The notes beneath the pieces are model-generated. The model had not been told where the DNA came from, ran no database searches, and worked only from the letters and a program-made list of their open reading frames with translations. A DNA stretch of 38,323 nt from an uncultured Bacteroidota bacterium (lineage in GTDB: Bacteria > Bacteroidota > Bacteroidia > Chitinophagales > Saprospiraceae): assembly GCA_903933805.1 (NCBI GenBank), contig CAIZLM010000280.1:1-38323 (forward strand). The letters run 5' to 3'. Within the stretch, counting starts at the first letter, position 1; every line of letters begins with the position of its first letter. Below are positions 25,701 through 32,236 of the stretch, piece after piece. The translations under genes were made by a program, and so were the position numbers.

Positions 25701-27710
25701 AGTCCGTGTTTGGGTATTGCCACATTGATCCGTGGCGGTAAAAGTGCGCACAAGGTTATAGGAATAATGGCCACAAAGTGCAGGGTTTGCCTGTTGAAAT
25801 GACGCCGTTGCTGTCGTAATACTCAACACCGGACTGCACAAATCTGTTGCTTGGATGTTTACACCCTGTTGCGGAGCAGGCGGCAGGACAAAGGTGTCAC
25901 AGCGTATGAGCAGGCCATCGGGCACGAGCGTAAAAACAGGGCGCGTGGTATCACGGACAAAAATTTGCTGGGTAATCGTAGCTGTATTGCCGCAATCATC
26001 GGTGGCCTTCCAGGTTGTAAGCACCGTATAGGAGCCATCACAAATACTGTCTTGGTATAGTCGGGAAAAAGTGATGGCCGTATTTGAGTCACAATTGTCG
26101 GTAATGGTGGCTGCCGGAACGGTTGGCAGCGGATTGGGGCAGTACACGGTGATGTTGGGTGCAAGCCCTGTGAAGACAGGCGATTGGGTATCTACAATTT
26201 GAAAGCGCAGTGTTTTTGCGCTGTTGTTGCCACATTCATCGGCTGCCCGAAAGTTCACGTCAACATACCAGGTACAATTGTTGGCTGCGACCGAGGGATA
26301 GGGACCTGTATTAAACGTACCGGTACCGGCTTGGCCTTCTGAGGTCACGAAAGCAAAATTTGTCCAAGATGCGGACGAGCAATCGTCAGCGATGGTTGCA
26401 TTGCCTTTGGCATTGATCCAATTTTGAAGGATATTTTGGTCATTGTCACCCCCGCATTGTTCCGTCGTGTTACTGCCTGTGATGACCGGCGGCAGCGTAT
26501 CCACGGCTGCAAAAGTGGCCCCGCCGGCGAAAGTTTGGTTTCCGCAGGCATCCTGCACGAAGAAATCAACGCGGACAAATGCTGATACCTTATCAATTGG
26601 TTGACCTCCAATGTTTTGTGTGCCACAATTGCCGGAAAATGACGCGTTAAATGCGGCAACTACTGCTGCGGAGTCTGCGGAAACACCATTGAGTGTCATG
26701 GTGTAGGAGAGCGGTTCGGAGCAAGCGTCTGTCGCTTGTGCGTACGCGTGGGTATGTACCCAGTTGCCGAGCTTGGCGAGATGGCCACCGGTTGGGGAGC
26801 AATAGGCAATGGTATCTTTTGGCGCACTGCTGACCACCGGGCCCTGATTGTCCATGGTGGCAAAAACAGCCGTTGTAGGAATCATCAGGTTACAATTGTC
26901 GGTAGCCTTGAAGGTAACTGTCAACGGGACCTTACAACCGGGTGGAAACACCGCGGGAGCATTGTTGGTCAGAGACTTGATCCCGGAGGGGTCTTGGGCT
27001 GTAAACGCGGTCATTTGTGCCAACAACCAAGCCGGGTAAGCCGTGGCGAGCATTTCACAGGGAGCCCCCCCATTTTGCGGCGGAAACGTGATGGTTGGCG
27101 GCGTTACGTCTGCCGCAATGATGACGGTCTGCACGAAAGAGGTTGCATTGCCCGCTTGGTCTGTGGCCAACCAAGTGCGGGTAAAGACCCCGGCATCGCA
27201 GGTATCGGGACGTTGGGTTTCGACAAAGGATTGGGTGAAACCCGTACAATTGTCCATGATGACAATGATTGGGGGATCGGTCACTTGCACCACTGAGTTG
27301 AAGTACAATGTGTCGTTTATGCCCGTCAAATTAAACATTGGTGGGGCATTGTCCACGAAGAAAACAAAGAACTCAAACGTAAAGGCGTGCATCATGTTGT
27401 CTTCCACGAGCCAGAAAACATGGGCTGTTTCTCCCCCAACAAAAGCCTGGTTGAAGGGGAACCCTGATGCCGTGGCGTCGAATACAGACGTTGTGATGGT
27501 CGCTCCAATGGTAGAGGTAACCACCGGATTGGGAATGCTCCCCTGCAGTGAACGGGTACAATTGGACCCAACTGACAAGGAGTCAGGGCCATTGTAGGAA
27601 AAAGTAAAGAAACTCGACTGAGCATTCAGCCGGGAAAAGTCGGTAAGGGATAACAACAGTCCCAAACAGCATGAAATTATCCGCAGCAATTTGCGTAACC
27701 GGGTTGTCAT
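19788..27710 (-). CDS. Giant SprB-like adhesin with HYR-like and Ig-like repeats and T9SS type B C-terminal domain
   Basis: This 2640-aa secreted protein has a signal peptide (about 1-31, ending SRLNAQ). About a dozen HYR-like modules follow to about residue 1440, each opening with a DT.PP-like motif (VDTLPPVIT, RDTTRPVFT, EDTTPPVIV) and carrying a D.CS / CGN core. Next are about twelve CHU_C-type Ig-like units, each with a PVC.G..L.L start (NNPVCEGDTLQL, NQPICVGTTLQL, FICSGANVSLNG). A cadherin-like segment with QVLSNDILP precedes the end. The last 95 residues (TPNADGRNDTFKLPP, FNQWGDYVY, LPAGTYYYVIKF) are the gliding-motility-associated C-terminal domain. Size, design and the downstream PorP/SprF gene suggest a mobile surface adhesin used in gliding or attachment. 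The repeats are divergent, not near-identical. Confidence 0.93.
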   Translation of the reverse strand: MTTRLRKLLRIISCCLGLLLSLTDFSRLNAQSSFFTFSYNGPDSLSVGSNCTRSLQGSIPNPVVTSTIGATITTSVFDATASGFPFNQAFVGGETAHVFWLVEDNMMHAFTFEFFVFFVDNAPPMFNLTGINDTLYFNSVVQVTDPPIIVIMDNCTGFTQSFVETQRPDTCDAGVFTRTWLATDQAGNATSFVQTVIIAADVTPPTITFPPQNGGAPCEMLATAYPAWLLAQMTAFTAQDPSGIKSLTNNAPAVFPPGCKVPLTVTFKATDNCNLMIPTTAVFATMDNQGPVVSSAPKDTIAYCSPTGGHLAKLGNWVHTHAYAQATDACSEPLSYTMTLNGVSADSAAVVAAFNASFSGNCGTQNIGGQPIDKVSAFVRVDFFVQDACGNQTFAGGATFAAVDTLPPVITGSNTTEQCGGDNDQNILQNWINAKGNATIADDCSSASWTNFAFVTSEGQAGTGTFNTGPYPSVAANNCTWYVDVNFRAADECGNNSAKTLRFQIVDTQSPVFTGLAPNITVYCPNPLPTVPAATITDNCDSNTAITFSRLYQDSICDGSYTVLTTWKATDDCGNTATITQQIFVRDTTRPVFTLVPDGLLIRCDTFVLPPAPQQGVNIQATDLCSPVLSITTATASFQQANPALCGHYSYNLVRTFTATDQCGNTQTRTQLISVIDNLPPVPGGVLDTTALCSAMVPFPAPAPTALDACSGQTNPPVYVNTDSLPGSCVGAYTLKIHWIAQDVCGNQAQFEQVVHVVDTVAPTLANIPPPITVECENIPEVPVFATFNGQDNCSSNVVITFQESEIRNPSLSSCEHWANYTVRRQWTAKDACGNARTYTQDIQIEDTTPPVIVPPPTITLASDVDACGVVMAVPAPLSVFDGCTAGSKVVLLKDTMPVTAPPGPITSTPVDTMVFKFLTPNLPPTQPALTNVSLAVFLDRVDAEGPTEFFKIFGEKAVFLGNTTPSPSQCSSSPSTTILSLTADQFNEWTRDGMLTITLAPNALGGNAINPVCPNSQVRVHIGYTYASPDVAVTISYSLDGGVAVPFSPLDSIALSIGTHTLVYTVADCSGNSSSASVEMVVEDSQPPQITAPAPMTAYVPAGTCSANVTLPFPVIAENCEMSGHIAHASAAQMLTFTNDPDAGIVPANTVMSIPGLIPNAIANGVLQIKFKGDNAGPKEYFNIFQNNTQIAATDLGSITGQCQDTVITNIAVTAAQINAWASTGTAVFRAEANTDAGPSFDFDFINPCSLPLLPDQTDGVSRIQAMLEYSYAIVSFKIIRNPSTVVATGALQGSQTLVNLLPGSYTIEYTTTDNAGLIGSTTFPLIVRDTVKPTARCKPSLIIRVNPSGVNDYILQSSEINNNSTDNCAGTNLTFVLSKTTFSCNQAGNNFPITMLVKDTSGNSATCTTILSVQNEPPIPTYNNPVCEGDTLQLFANPPVPGAFSYAWSGPMFMTTVKDPTILNAQPSLQGLYTVKVTGATGCTATGTVTVNFASLSVPAITVSGGGNFCQGQNIVLGTQTYPGQGVAYQWYADALPNPILLGSTNLPIFSIAQPAPGVYHYFVKVRVGDCLTPNSIVITVNVFARPPATVDDDKIIVCEGQPLAFGTSVSGSGLTYAWSGPGWAPSTAQFPLVSSAATQAQAGFHTLTTYQNGCASMPTATVEVVVKHTPPQPQITGDTEKCVGEDLPLTAVVSGLVGSYQWENPLLDVFVTNNNTFTIAAVTTADCGNWRVRANFENCFSPWSDLVFLCPQAYPVLNASSNSPVCQDSLLNLMATASMTGLSWCWTLPDSSQIFQQNPTVTSGQTGDFTVVGKTSFGCADTVIIPVIASVAPVIDSIVVNAPTCSDGVSDGALIPYFSGVNLPFTYSWKRNGTDVSSQLTLSFPDVTPAANGPYTFVVKDKYGCPSLPVTATIDVQAAVATPILSILPNPVCAGQSVVLTLNNPGDYNANSQYHWIDPEGITTITVGPQLLLSNVAETQGGDYYVFVSQGACYSAHSNTVSLVVNAVPPTPIPVSNQPICVGTTLQLDVEATPGASYTWIGPSGFSSNVKNPERSNAVLPAHEGIYSVMVVVNGCASAFGEVMVDIMDLPKLPIITPASPSPVCLDQPITAFLSVSLSSQTFGARYTWRNEETGDTLFGPASSAVLNLVDLPDSLLVSGWHSFQVSAWKQGNPNGQGCSTDFSNAVSVRFDTIPDNFAKTAEDHPACAAQSIELSAINPTGNVSGHWQQVAGPPVIIFNPDAAVASFNGVAGNVYAFTWSLTSGGCKNFSVDTLTITAEAPEKAFAGNDIFICSGANVSLNGTQGLSSSGTWSQMGQIGVTIADPTEPTTPITGLNAGNRYLFVWTLDNIGCPTAADTVSVYFYSVKPNITGNQFVCTGEDCTILNTLGLQSWEFGSWESKSGNLVFTPPNNPSTTVCGLVPGPNEVYWTINNNACPGQARDTFTVNYEIFPQANADNFEVAFGDTVHFQVLSNDILPTDPPEVTIIVPPTNGTIIANSANGQYVYRPNSGFSGVDMLVYRICNIRCGPAACSAAVVTFEVGEAGDCYIPTIITPNADGRNDTFKLPPECYYVGEGEDAIELTIFNQWGDYVYHKNPFVRDADAWDGADLPAGTYYYVIKFEGSGSAKAGFILLQR

Positions 27711-27794
27711 ATAGGTGCGGTTGGCATTTTCGGTCGTAGGGGTTCAACCGAATTGTTCAATAGATAACGTGACAAATCAGGATTATTGAAGATC

Positions 27795-27867
27795 ATAACG
27801 GGTTATACAGCATATTGTCTGACCCCAAAAACTGATTTTACACAGTTTCGAGTCTCTAACGCGTTAC
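27795..27867 (-). mobile_element. Compact element at the 3' end of gltX, perfect 8-bp target duplication
   Basis: The 73-nt element runs from ATAACGGGTTATACAGC to CTAACGCGTTAC, with TTGTCTGACCCC on the B side and GAGTCT on the A side. It is more diverged than other copies, but the flanks TGAAGATC (27787-27794 and 27868-27875) are identical. Its end supplies the gltX TAA stop (27864-27866). Confidence 0.85.
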
Positions 27868-29381
27868 TGAAGATCAACAACATATTGTAAAAATGTTTGC
27901 AAGCGCTGGATCGTTTCATCCCTGCCCAACACAACGGCAGTGTCAAAAACGGCAGGTCCTTTCATCGTTCCCACCAAAGCAATACGTAAAAGTGGCATCA
28001 CATCGCCCGGTTTGAGACCTTTTTCTTGCATAATTTTTTTCACCATTTCTTCCAATGGCAATGTCAAAAAGGGTTCAAAATCATGCAAAACTTGGATAAG
28101 CTCAGCCATAAAGGGAGCCATAGCAGCGTTCCACTTTTTTTGAACGGCATCCGCCTCGTACGATTTTACGGGTTCAAACAGGTAATAACCCGTTTCCACG
28201 AAATCAGGCAAAACGGTCGCTCTTTCCTGCATCAATCCTACTGCTTTCTCCAAGTACTCAGCATTGGTCCGATATCCTTTGGCTGCTACGAGCGGACGTA
28301 CGCGCGCGGCGAGGGCCTCCGTGTCCAAGGCTTGGATGTACTTTTGATTGAACCATTTTGCTTTTTCAAAATCAAATCGCGCGCCACTTTTTCCAATGTT
28401 TTCTATGGTAAATGCCTCCATGAGTGCTTCCATGGAAAATATTTCTTGGTCATTTCCGGGATGCCAGCCCAGCAGGGCAAGGAAGTTGACCACCGCTTCG
28501 GGCAAGAAACCGGCCTCCCTAAAGCCTTCAAAACTGTCTTCATCCGTTTCGCCTTTCCAATTCAGTGGAAACACCGGCATGCCGAATTTCGCGCCATCCC
28601 GCTTGCTTAATTTTCCATTGCCCACCGGTTTCATGATGAGCGGCAGGTGGGCAAACTGAGGCATGGTATCTGACCATCCAAAACCCTCATAGAGCAACAC
28701 GTGGTGGGCCGTACTCGGAAGCCACTCTTCCCCACGGATCACATGGGTGATGTTCATCAAATGGTCGTCCACGATATTTGCCAAGTGATAGGTTGGCATG
28801 CCATCTGCTTTAAGGAGCACTTTGTCATCGAGTTCGCTGCTTTGAAACACTACTGACCCCCGAATCAGGTCCTGAATATGAATTTCACGGCCAGGTAGCA
28901 CTTTCAGTCGGATGACAAAAGGCTCCCCTGCATCCACGCGCTGCTGGGATGCTGCATCACCCAGGGTCAAGCTGTTGGACAAGCCATCGCGTGTCGTGTG
29001 GTTATAGGTAAAATTATCTATTGATTGTCTTTGTGCATCCAGGGCTTCTGGCGTATCAAACGCATAATAGGCGTGGCCACTTTGCACCAAGGCATGTGCG
29101 TATTGTTGGTAAGTATCTTTGCGGTCACTTTGGCGGTAGGGACCGTTTTGCCCACCAAATCCAACGCCTTCATCCGGAACCAGTCCGGTCCATTTCAAGG
29201 CTTCTATGATATAATCCTCTGCCCCGGGTACATATCGGCCCTGATCGGTATCTTCAATGCGCAAGATAAACGTGCCGCCATGTTTGCGGGCAAACAAGTA
29301 GTTGTACAATGCTGTGCGCAAACCTCCAATGTGAAGGGCGCCGGTTGGGGAAGGAGCAAATCTTACGCGTGGTTTCATCAT
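27864..29381 (-). CDS. gltX: Glutamyl-tRNA synthetase
   Basis: This 505-aa class I aminoacyl-tRNA synthetase attaches glutamate to tRNA-Glu in the cytoplasm. The N-terminus RVRFAPSPTGALHIGG carries the HIGH-type motif (HIGG, 17-20), IEDTDQGR follows at about 42-49, and the KMSKS-type loop is KLSKRDG (257-263). The C-terminal anticodon-binding domain is of normal length. Two adjacent ATG codons at 29381 and 29378 fit the family start; the frame is open further upstream to 29519, but that part is encoded by the compact element at 29454. The gene is bracketed by two such elements, one overlapping its stop codon and one just upstream, and the protein itself appears intact. Confidence 0.96.
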   Translation of the reverse strand: MMKPRVRFAPSPTGALHIGGLRTALYNYLFARKHGGTFILRIEDTDQGRYVPGAEDYIIEALKWTGLVPDEGVGFGGQNGPYRQSDRKDTYQQYAHALVQSGHAYYAFDTPEALDAQRQSIDNFTYNHTTRDGLSNSLTLGDAASQQRVDAGEPFVIRLKVLPGREIHIQDLIRGSVVFQSSELDDKVLLKADGMPTYHLANIVDDHLMNITHVIRGEEWLPSTAHHVLLYEGFGWSDTMPQFAHLPLIMKPVGNGKLSKRDGAKFGMPVFPLNWKGETDEDSFEGFREAGFLPEAVVNFLALLGWHPGNDQEIFSMEALMEAFTIENIGKSGARFDFEKAKWFNQKYIQALDTEALAARVRPLVAAKGYRTNAEYLEKAVGLMQERATVLPDFVETGYYLFEPVKSYEADAVQKKWNAAMAPFMAELIQVLHDFEPFLTLPLEEMVKKIMQEKGLKPGDVMPLLRIALVGTMKGPAVFDTAVVLGRDETIQRLQTFLQYVVDLQ

Positions 29382-29434
29382 GTTATTATCAATGCCATTG
29401 GCGGGACATTCAGTCTTCGCGTTTGTTTGTGGGA

Positions 29435-29553
29435 CAAAAATAGGTGTTTTATGGTAACTGGTTAGGGTGGTCGCGTCTGAGACAAAAAAGTGGCCATTAT
29501 TTGCCAGACAGCGTGCCACCTAACCAGTTACGTTTTATGTTTGCTGCGTCAAA
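29435..29553 (-). promoter_or_regulatory. Candidate gltX promoter split by an element insertion
   Basis: On the minus strand a -7-like TATTTTTG lies at 29442-29435. If the element (29454-29531) and one copy of its target duplication are removed, a -33-like TTTG (29553-29550) lies exactly 21 nt upstream, a good Bacteroidota promoter spacing. In the present sequence the two boxes are 107 nt apart. Confidence 0.45.
29454..29531 (+). mobile_element. Compact inverted-repeat element, A side left, perfect 8-bp target duplication
   Basis: This is the best-preserved compact copy (78 nt): GTAACTGGTTAGGGTGG, then TCGCGTCTGAGAC, then an A/T-rich centre, then GCCAGACAGCGTGCCACC and TAACCAGTTAC. The flanks GTTTTATG (29446-29453 and 29532-29539) are identical. 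It lies upstream of gltX, in the opposite orientation to the copy at the gltX stop. Confidence 0.93.
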
Positions 29554-29645
29554 TGGGGGGCAACAGGTTTATTGGGCGCCGGCTTTATCAGTAGTTTGTG
29601 CAAAGGAAGTGTACTACTCAACGTCATAAATTGCTATCTTTAGAA

Positions 29646-29783
29646 GTAACTGGTTAGATGGTCACTTTTTTGTTTCAGACGAAGCGGGTATTTACAGGTC
29701 GAAGCCGCAACGGTCAAAAAAATGGGCGACGTATGGCAAAAATGGGCCTTTTCGGGCAGGCCTTGTGTCGCCTAAGCGTTTCC
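29646..29783 (+). mobile_element. Decayed long-form element, A side left
   Basis: It starts GTAACTGGTTAGATGG and holds TTTCAGACGAAGCGGG, TTTACAGGTCGAAGCCGC, AACGGTCAAAAAAATGGGCGACGTATGGC and a B end TCGCCTAAGCGTTTCC. The long-form core is recognisable, but the A side is shortened (138 nt) and the central hairpin is lost. No target duplication is seen. Confidence 0.65.
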
Positions 29784-29839
29784 AGATATTAAAAGGAATC
29801 TTAAACCATTCAAATCACTTTCTATCAGCGTATTAGGTT

Positions 29840-30472
29840 ATGTTTTTCGCAAAAGTACCCAATTTTGTACAGTTATTAATGCCTTCCTACACTTGGCGCG
29901 TTCCAACATCCGAAAAAAGACTGTTTCTGACGTTTGATGACGGACCAATTCCGGAAGTAACACCTTGGGTACTCGAAACCCTGCATCATTACGGTGCTAA
30001 GGCAACTTTCTTTTGTGTGGGCGATAATGCCCGGAAAAACCCTGCTGTTTTTCAAGCAATCCTTCAGAATGGTCACGCGGTTGGAAACCATACCTTTAAC
30101 CACCTCAACGGATGGAAAACTGACGCGAGTACTTACTGCCAAAATGTGGCAAAATGCGGTGAAATGTTTGACACTACCCTCTTTCGTCCGCCTTATGGCC
30201 GCCTGACCGCGTTGCAGAAAAAATCCCTGCTCAAAGACTTTCGCATCATCCTGTGGGACGTATTGAGCGGTGACTTTTCCCATAAAATACCGCCAGAAAC
30301 GTGCTTGAAACACGTGCTAACCAATGCTCGACGCGGTTCTATCATTGTATTACACGACAGTCTTAAAGCTGAGCGGAATCTTCGTTATGTTTTACCCAAA
30401 ATATTGACACATTTCAGCAATCTCGGCTATAGGTTTGATGCAATAGTCCAGGATCCGAGGGCTATAATTTGA
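29840..30472 (+). CDS. Polysaccharide deacetylase (NodB homology) family protein
   Basis: This 210-aa protein is a compact NodB-homology domain. TFDDGP (31-36) carries the catalytic base and a metal-binding Asp (D33 and D34), HTFNH carries the two metal-binding histidines (H84 and H88), RPPYGR is the third motif, WDVLSGDF the fourth and IVLHDS the fifth. Such enzymes remove N- or O-acetyl groups from chitin oligomers, peptidoglycan or exopolysaccharide. No signal peptide is obvious, although the N-terminal 15 residues (FFAKVPNFVQLLMPSY) are hydrophobic, so its location is uncertain. It lies alone on the plus strand between gltX and truB and has no partner gene that would reveal the substrate. 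Confidence 0.9.
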   Translation: MFFAKVPNFVQLLMPSYTWRVPTSEKRLFLTFDDGPIPEVTPWVLETLHHYGAKATFFCVGDNARKNPAVFQAILQNGHAVGNHTFNHLNGWKTDASTYCQNVAKCGEMFDTTLFRPPYGRLTALQKKSLLKDFRIILWDVLSGDFSHKIPPETCLKHVLTNARRGSIIVLHDSLKAERNLRYVLPKILTHFSNLGYRFDAIVQDPRAII

Positions 30473-30513
30473 ATAGGCGCAGGGACTAATTTCACCGTGA
30501 CAGGTTGCGTTTT

Positions 30514-30540
30514 ACAACTGGTTAGGTGGTACGTTTCATC
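30514..30540. mobile_element. Solo element-end fragment
   Basis: ACAACTGGTTAGGTGGTACG matches the B-side end of the dispersed element closely, but the similarity is lost within about 27 nt and no opposite end was found. It lies in the short gap between convergent genes. Confidence 0.4.
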
Positions 30541-30618
30541 AGCAACTCAGGGGGCTAAATGCGGAATATTTACCGATTCACAACACGGCGATAAACAATT
30601 TGAGAGCCCTTGGTACGG

Positions 30619-31461
30619 TTATTCACTGAATGCTGTCACCGATGGCGGCACCGAAGCACCTTGCACCCACGCTTCAAACGCTTCAATCTGCCAGGCATCT
30701 GCCACGGAAAAACCACCTGTTGCAGTTCGCCGTAAATTGCTGAGATAGGCTCCACTGCCAACGGCCTGGCCCAAATCGTTGGCCAAAGAACGAATATAAG
30801 TTCCTTTGCCACACGTTATGGTGAAATCAATTTGTTTGCCATCAGGGTAGTCGGGGTGCAACATGATTTGGGCAGCCTTTTTTCCGATCATGGTTGGTGG
30901 CTGGGCGTCAGCCGTTGACACCAGTCGCAATGGCCCCACCTCAAACGAGTCCACCCGAACCGACCGAAAAGGCATTTCAACCGCTTCACCAGTGCGCGCA
31001 TTTTTATAAAGTCGTTTACCGTCCACTTTCACGGCAGAGAAAACCGGTGGCAGTTGAAGTATATCGCCCAAAAACTGTTGGATTTCAGTTTGAACCATTT
31101 CATCTGTGAGATGATCGGTGGGGAAGGTCGCTTCCACCGCTTTTTCAAGGTCGAAAGAAGGCGTTGTGGCGCCAAAGGTGAAGACCCCCGTGTATGTTTT
31201 GGTCATCCCCTGTAGCAGGTCAATTTTCTTTGTGTCATCCCCGATACAAAGCACCAGGAGCCCTGTGGCCAAGGGGTCAAGGGTGCCGGCGTGACCGACT
31301 TTGCATTTTTTGGGTTTGATACCCAATCGTTGTGCCAGTAGATAGCGTACTTTGTTGACCACATCGAAGGACGTCCACGCAAAAGGCTTATCAATCAATA
31401 CAATGGCGCCTTTCGGGAATGGATCCGGGAATTCGTTGTTTTTTAGGAGGACGTTGAACAT
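30619..31461 (-). CDS. truB: tRNA pseudouridine synthase B
   Basis: This 280-aa enzyme makes pseudouridine at position 55 in the T-loop of tRNAs. The TruB signature is clear: GAIVLIDKPFAWTSFDVVNKVR near 18-39, then KVGHAGTLDPLATGLLVLC with the catalytic D62. Later segments QLPPVFSAVKVDGKRLYKNAR and GTYIRSLANDLGQAVG are also diagnostic. The length suits the shorter Bacteroidota form that lacks a C-terminal PUA domain. ATG 31461 starts it. The divergent small gene at 31555 shares a 93-nt intergenic region with it. Confidence 0.95.
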   Translation of the reverse strand: MFNVLLKNNEFPDPFPKGAIVLIDKPFAWTSFDVVNKVRYLLAQRLGIKPKKCKVGHAGTLDPLATGLLVLCIGDDTKKIDLLQGMTKTYTGVFTFGATTPSFDLEKAVEATFPTDHLTDEMVQTEIQQFLGDILQLPPVFSAVKVDGKRLYKNARTGEAVEMPFRSVRVDSFEVGPLRLVSTADAQPPTMIGKKAAQIMLHPDYPDGKQIDFTITCGKGTYIRSLANDLGQAVGSGAYLSNLRRTATGGFSVADAWQIEAFEAWVQGASVPPSVTAFSE

Positions 31462-31554
31462 GGCACAAGGTACCTCGAATCAACTATTCCGTGCTGCAAT
31501 TAATTGCGACATGAATTACCTTTGCCCTTCGAAAAAAGCAACAATCAACACAAT

Positions 31555-32085
31555 ATGATAGAATTTCTTGGTATTGGTTCCCGCGTAAAGCACCCTGCGT
31601 TTGGCGATGGTGTCATTGTACGCCTGCACCTTGCAGCTTACGAAGTTTGTTTTGTTCAATTTGGTTTAAAAATGGTTGGCAAAGACTATTCCAACTGGCA
31701 GGTGGTTGAGCGTATTCCCACAGAAGACGCTGTATCTTATTCCGAAGCGGAACAATCCCTGATCAAGATTTTGCGCTCTTGGGCGGGCGTGTCCTTGGAA
31801 AAAATAGAACTGGGTGATCGATGGCGTAACGGCAAAATGGTGCTACAAGCAGATGGCGTACAGCCCAAAGAAATACCCGTAGATACTTTTTTTCACAAGA
31901 TCGTCATGATGCGCGATCGACTCCGGGTACTGGAGCAAGCCGTCAATGCACACAAAAAGCTCACCGATGAAGACAAGGTAAATCTTCAACAATACATCAC
32001 ACGGTGCTATGGTAGCATGACGACCTTCAATGTGCTGTTTAAAAACAAAGAAGATTATTTCGTGGGCGAAGGCGGAAAAGAATAA
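31555..32085 (+). CDS. Conserved hypothetical protein, 176 aa, with N-terminal SH3-like barrel segment
   Basis: The protein begins MIEFLGIGSRVKHPAFGDGVIVRL, and its first 50 residues resemble the DUF3553/UvrD-tail type of small beta barrel (RVKHPAFGDGVIV, then VCFVQFG). The rest is helical (SYSEAEQSLIKILRSWAG; residues about 110-165), without signal or membrane segments. Such a fold may bind nucleic acid or protein, but I cannot name a function. ATG 31555 was chosen because it directly opens the barrel; a TTG frame start at 31504 is less likely. TACCTTTG at 31517-31524 is a possible -7 box. It converges with the large T9SS gene at 32237 across the hairpin at 32160-32187. Confidence 0.7.
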   Translation: MIEFLGIGSRVKHPAFGDGVIVRLHLAAYEVCFVQFGLKMVGKDYSNWQVVERIPTEDAVSYSEAEQSLIKILRSWAGVSLEKIELGDRWRNGKMVLQADGVQPKEIPVDTFFHKIVMMRDRLRVLEQAVNAHKKLTDEDKVNLQQYITRCYGSMTTFNVLFKNKEDYFVGEGGKE

Positions 32086-32159
32086 AAGCCACCGCAGTAT
32101 CCTGCATTGATCGCGGTGTTCACAACCACGTTCCATGGTCTTGACCCTGTATCAATAGG

Positions 32160-32187
32160 CAGGGGCTTCTGTTTCCAGAAACCCCTG
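32160..32187. terminator. Bidirectional terminator-like hairpin
   Basis: A 12-bp stem with one mismatch pairs CAGGGGCTTCTG (32160-32171) with CAGAAACCCCTG (32176-32187) around the loop TTTC. It lies between the convergent genes ending at 32085 and 32237. The T-tract is weak (TTTT at 32199), so efficiency is uncertain. Confidence 0.6.
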
Positions 32188-32236
32188 CATTGGCATAGTT
32201 TTGTGTTTATCGTTGGATGCCAATCATTTATTGAAA

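Noticed and set aside
19952-27625. Numerous 60-210-codon frames on both strands inside the adhesin gene
   Set aside because: The 2640-aa frame is continuous with clear domain order; the others are shadow frames caused by its Thr/Pro/Ala-rich repeated codons.
29382-29519. N-terminal extension of gltX
   Set aside because: It is encoded by the compact element at 29454-29531; the conserved synthetase begins at MMKPRVRF (29381).
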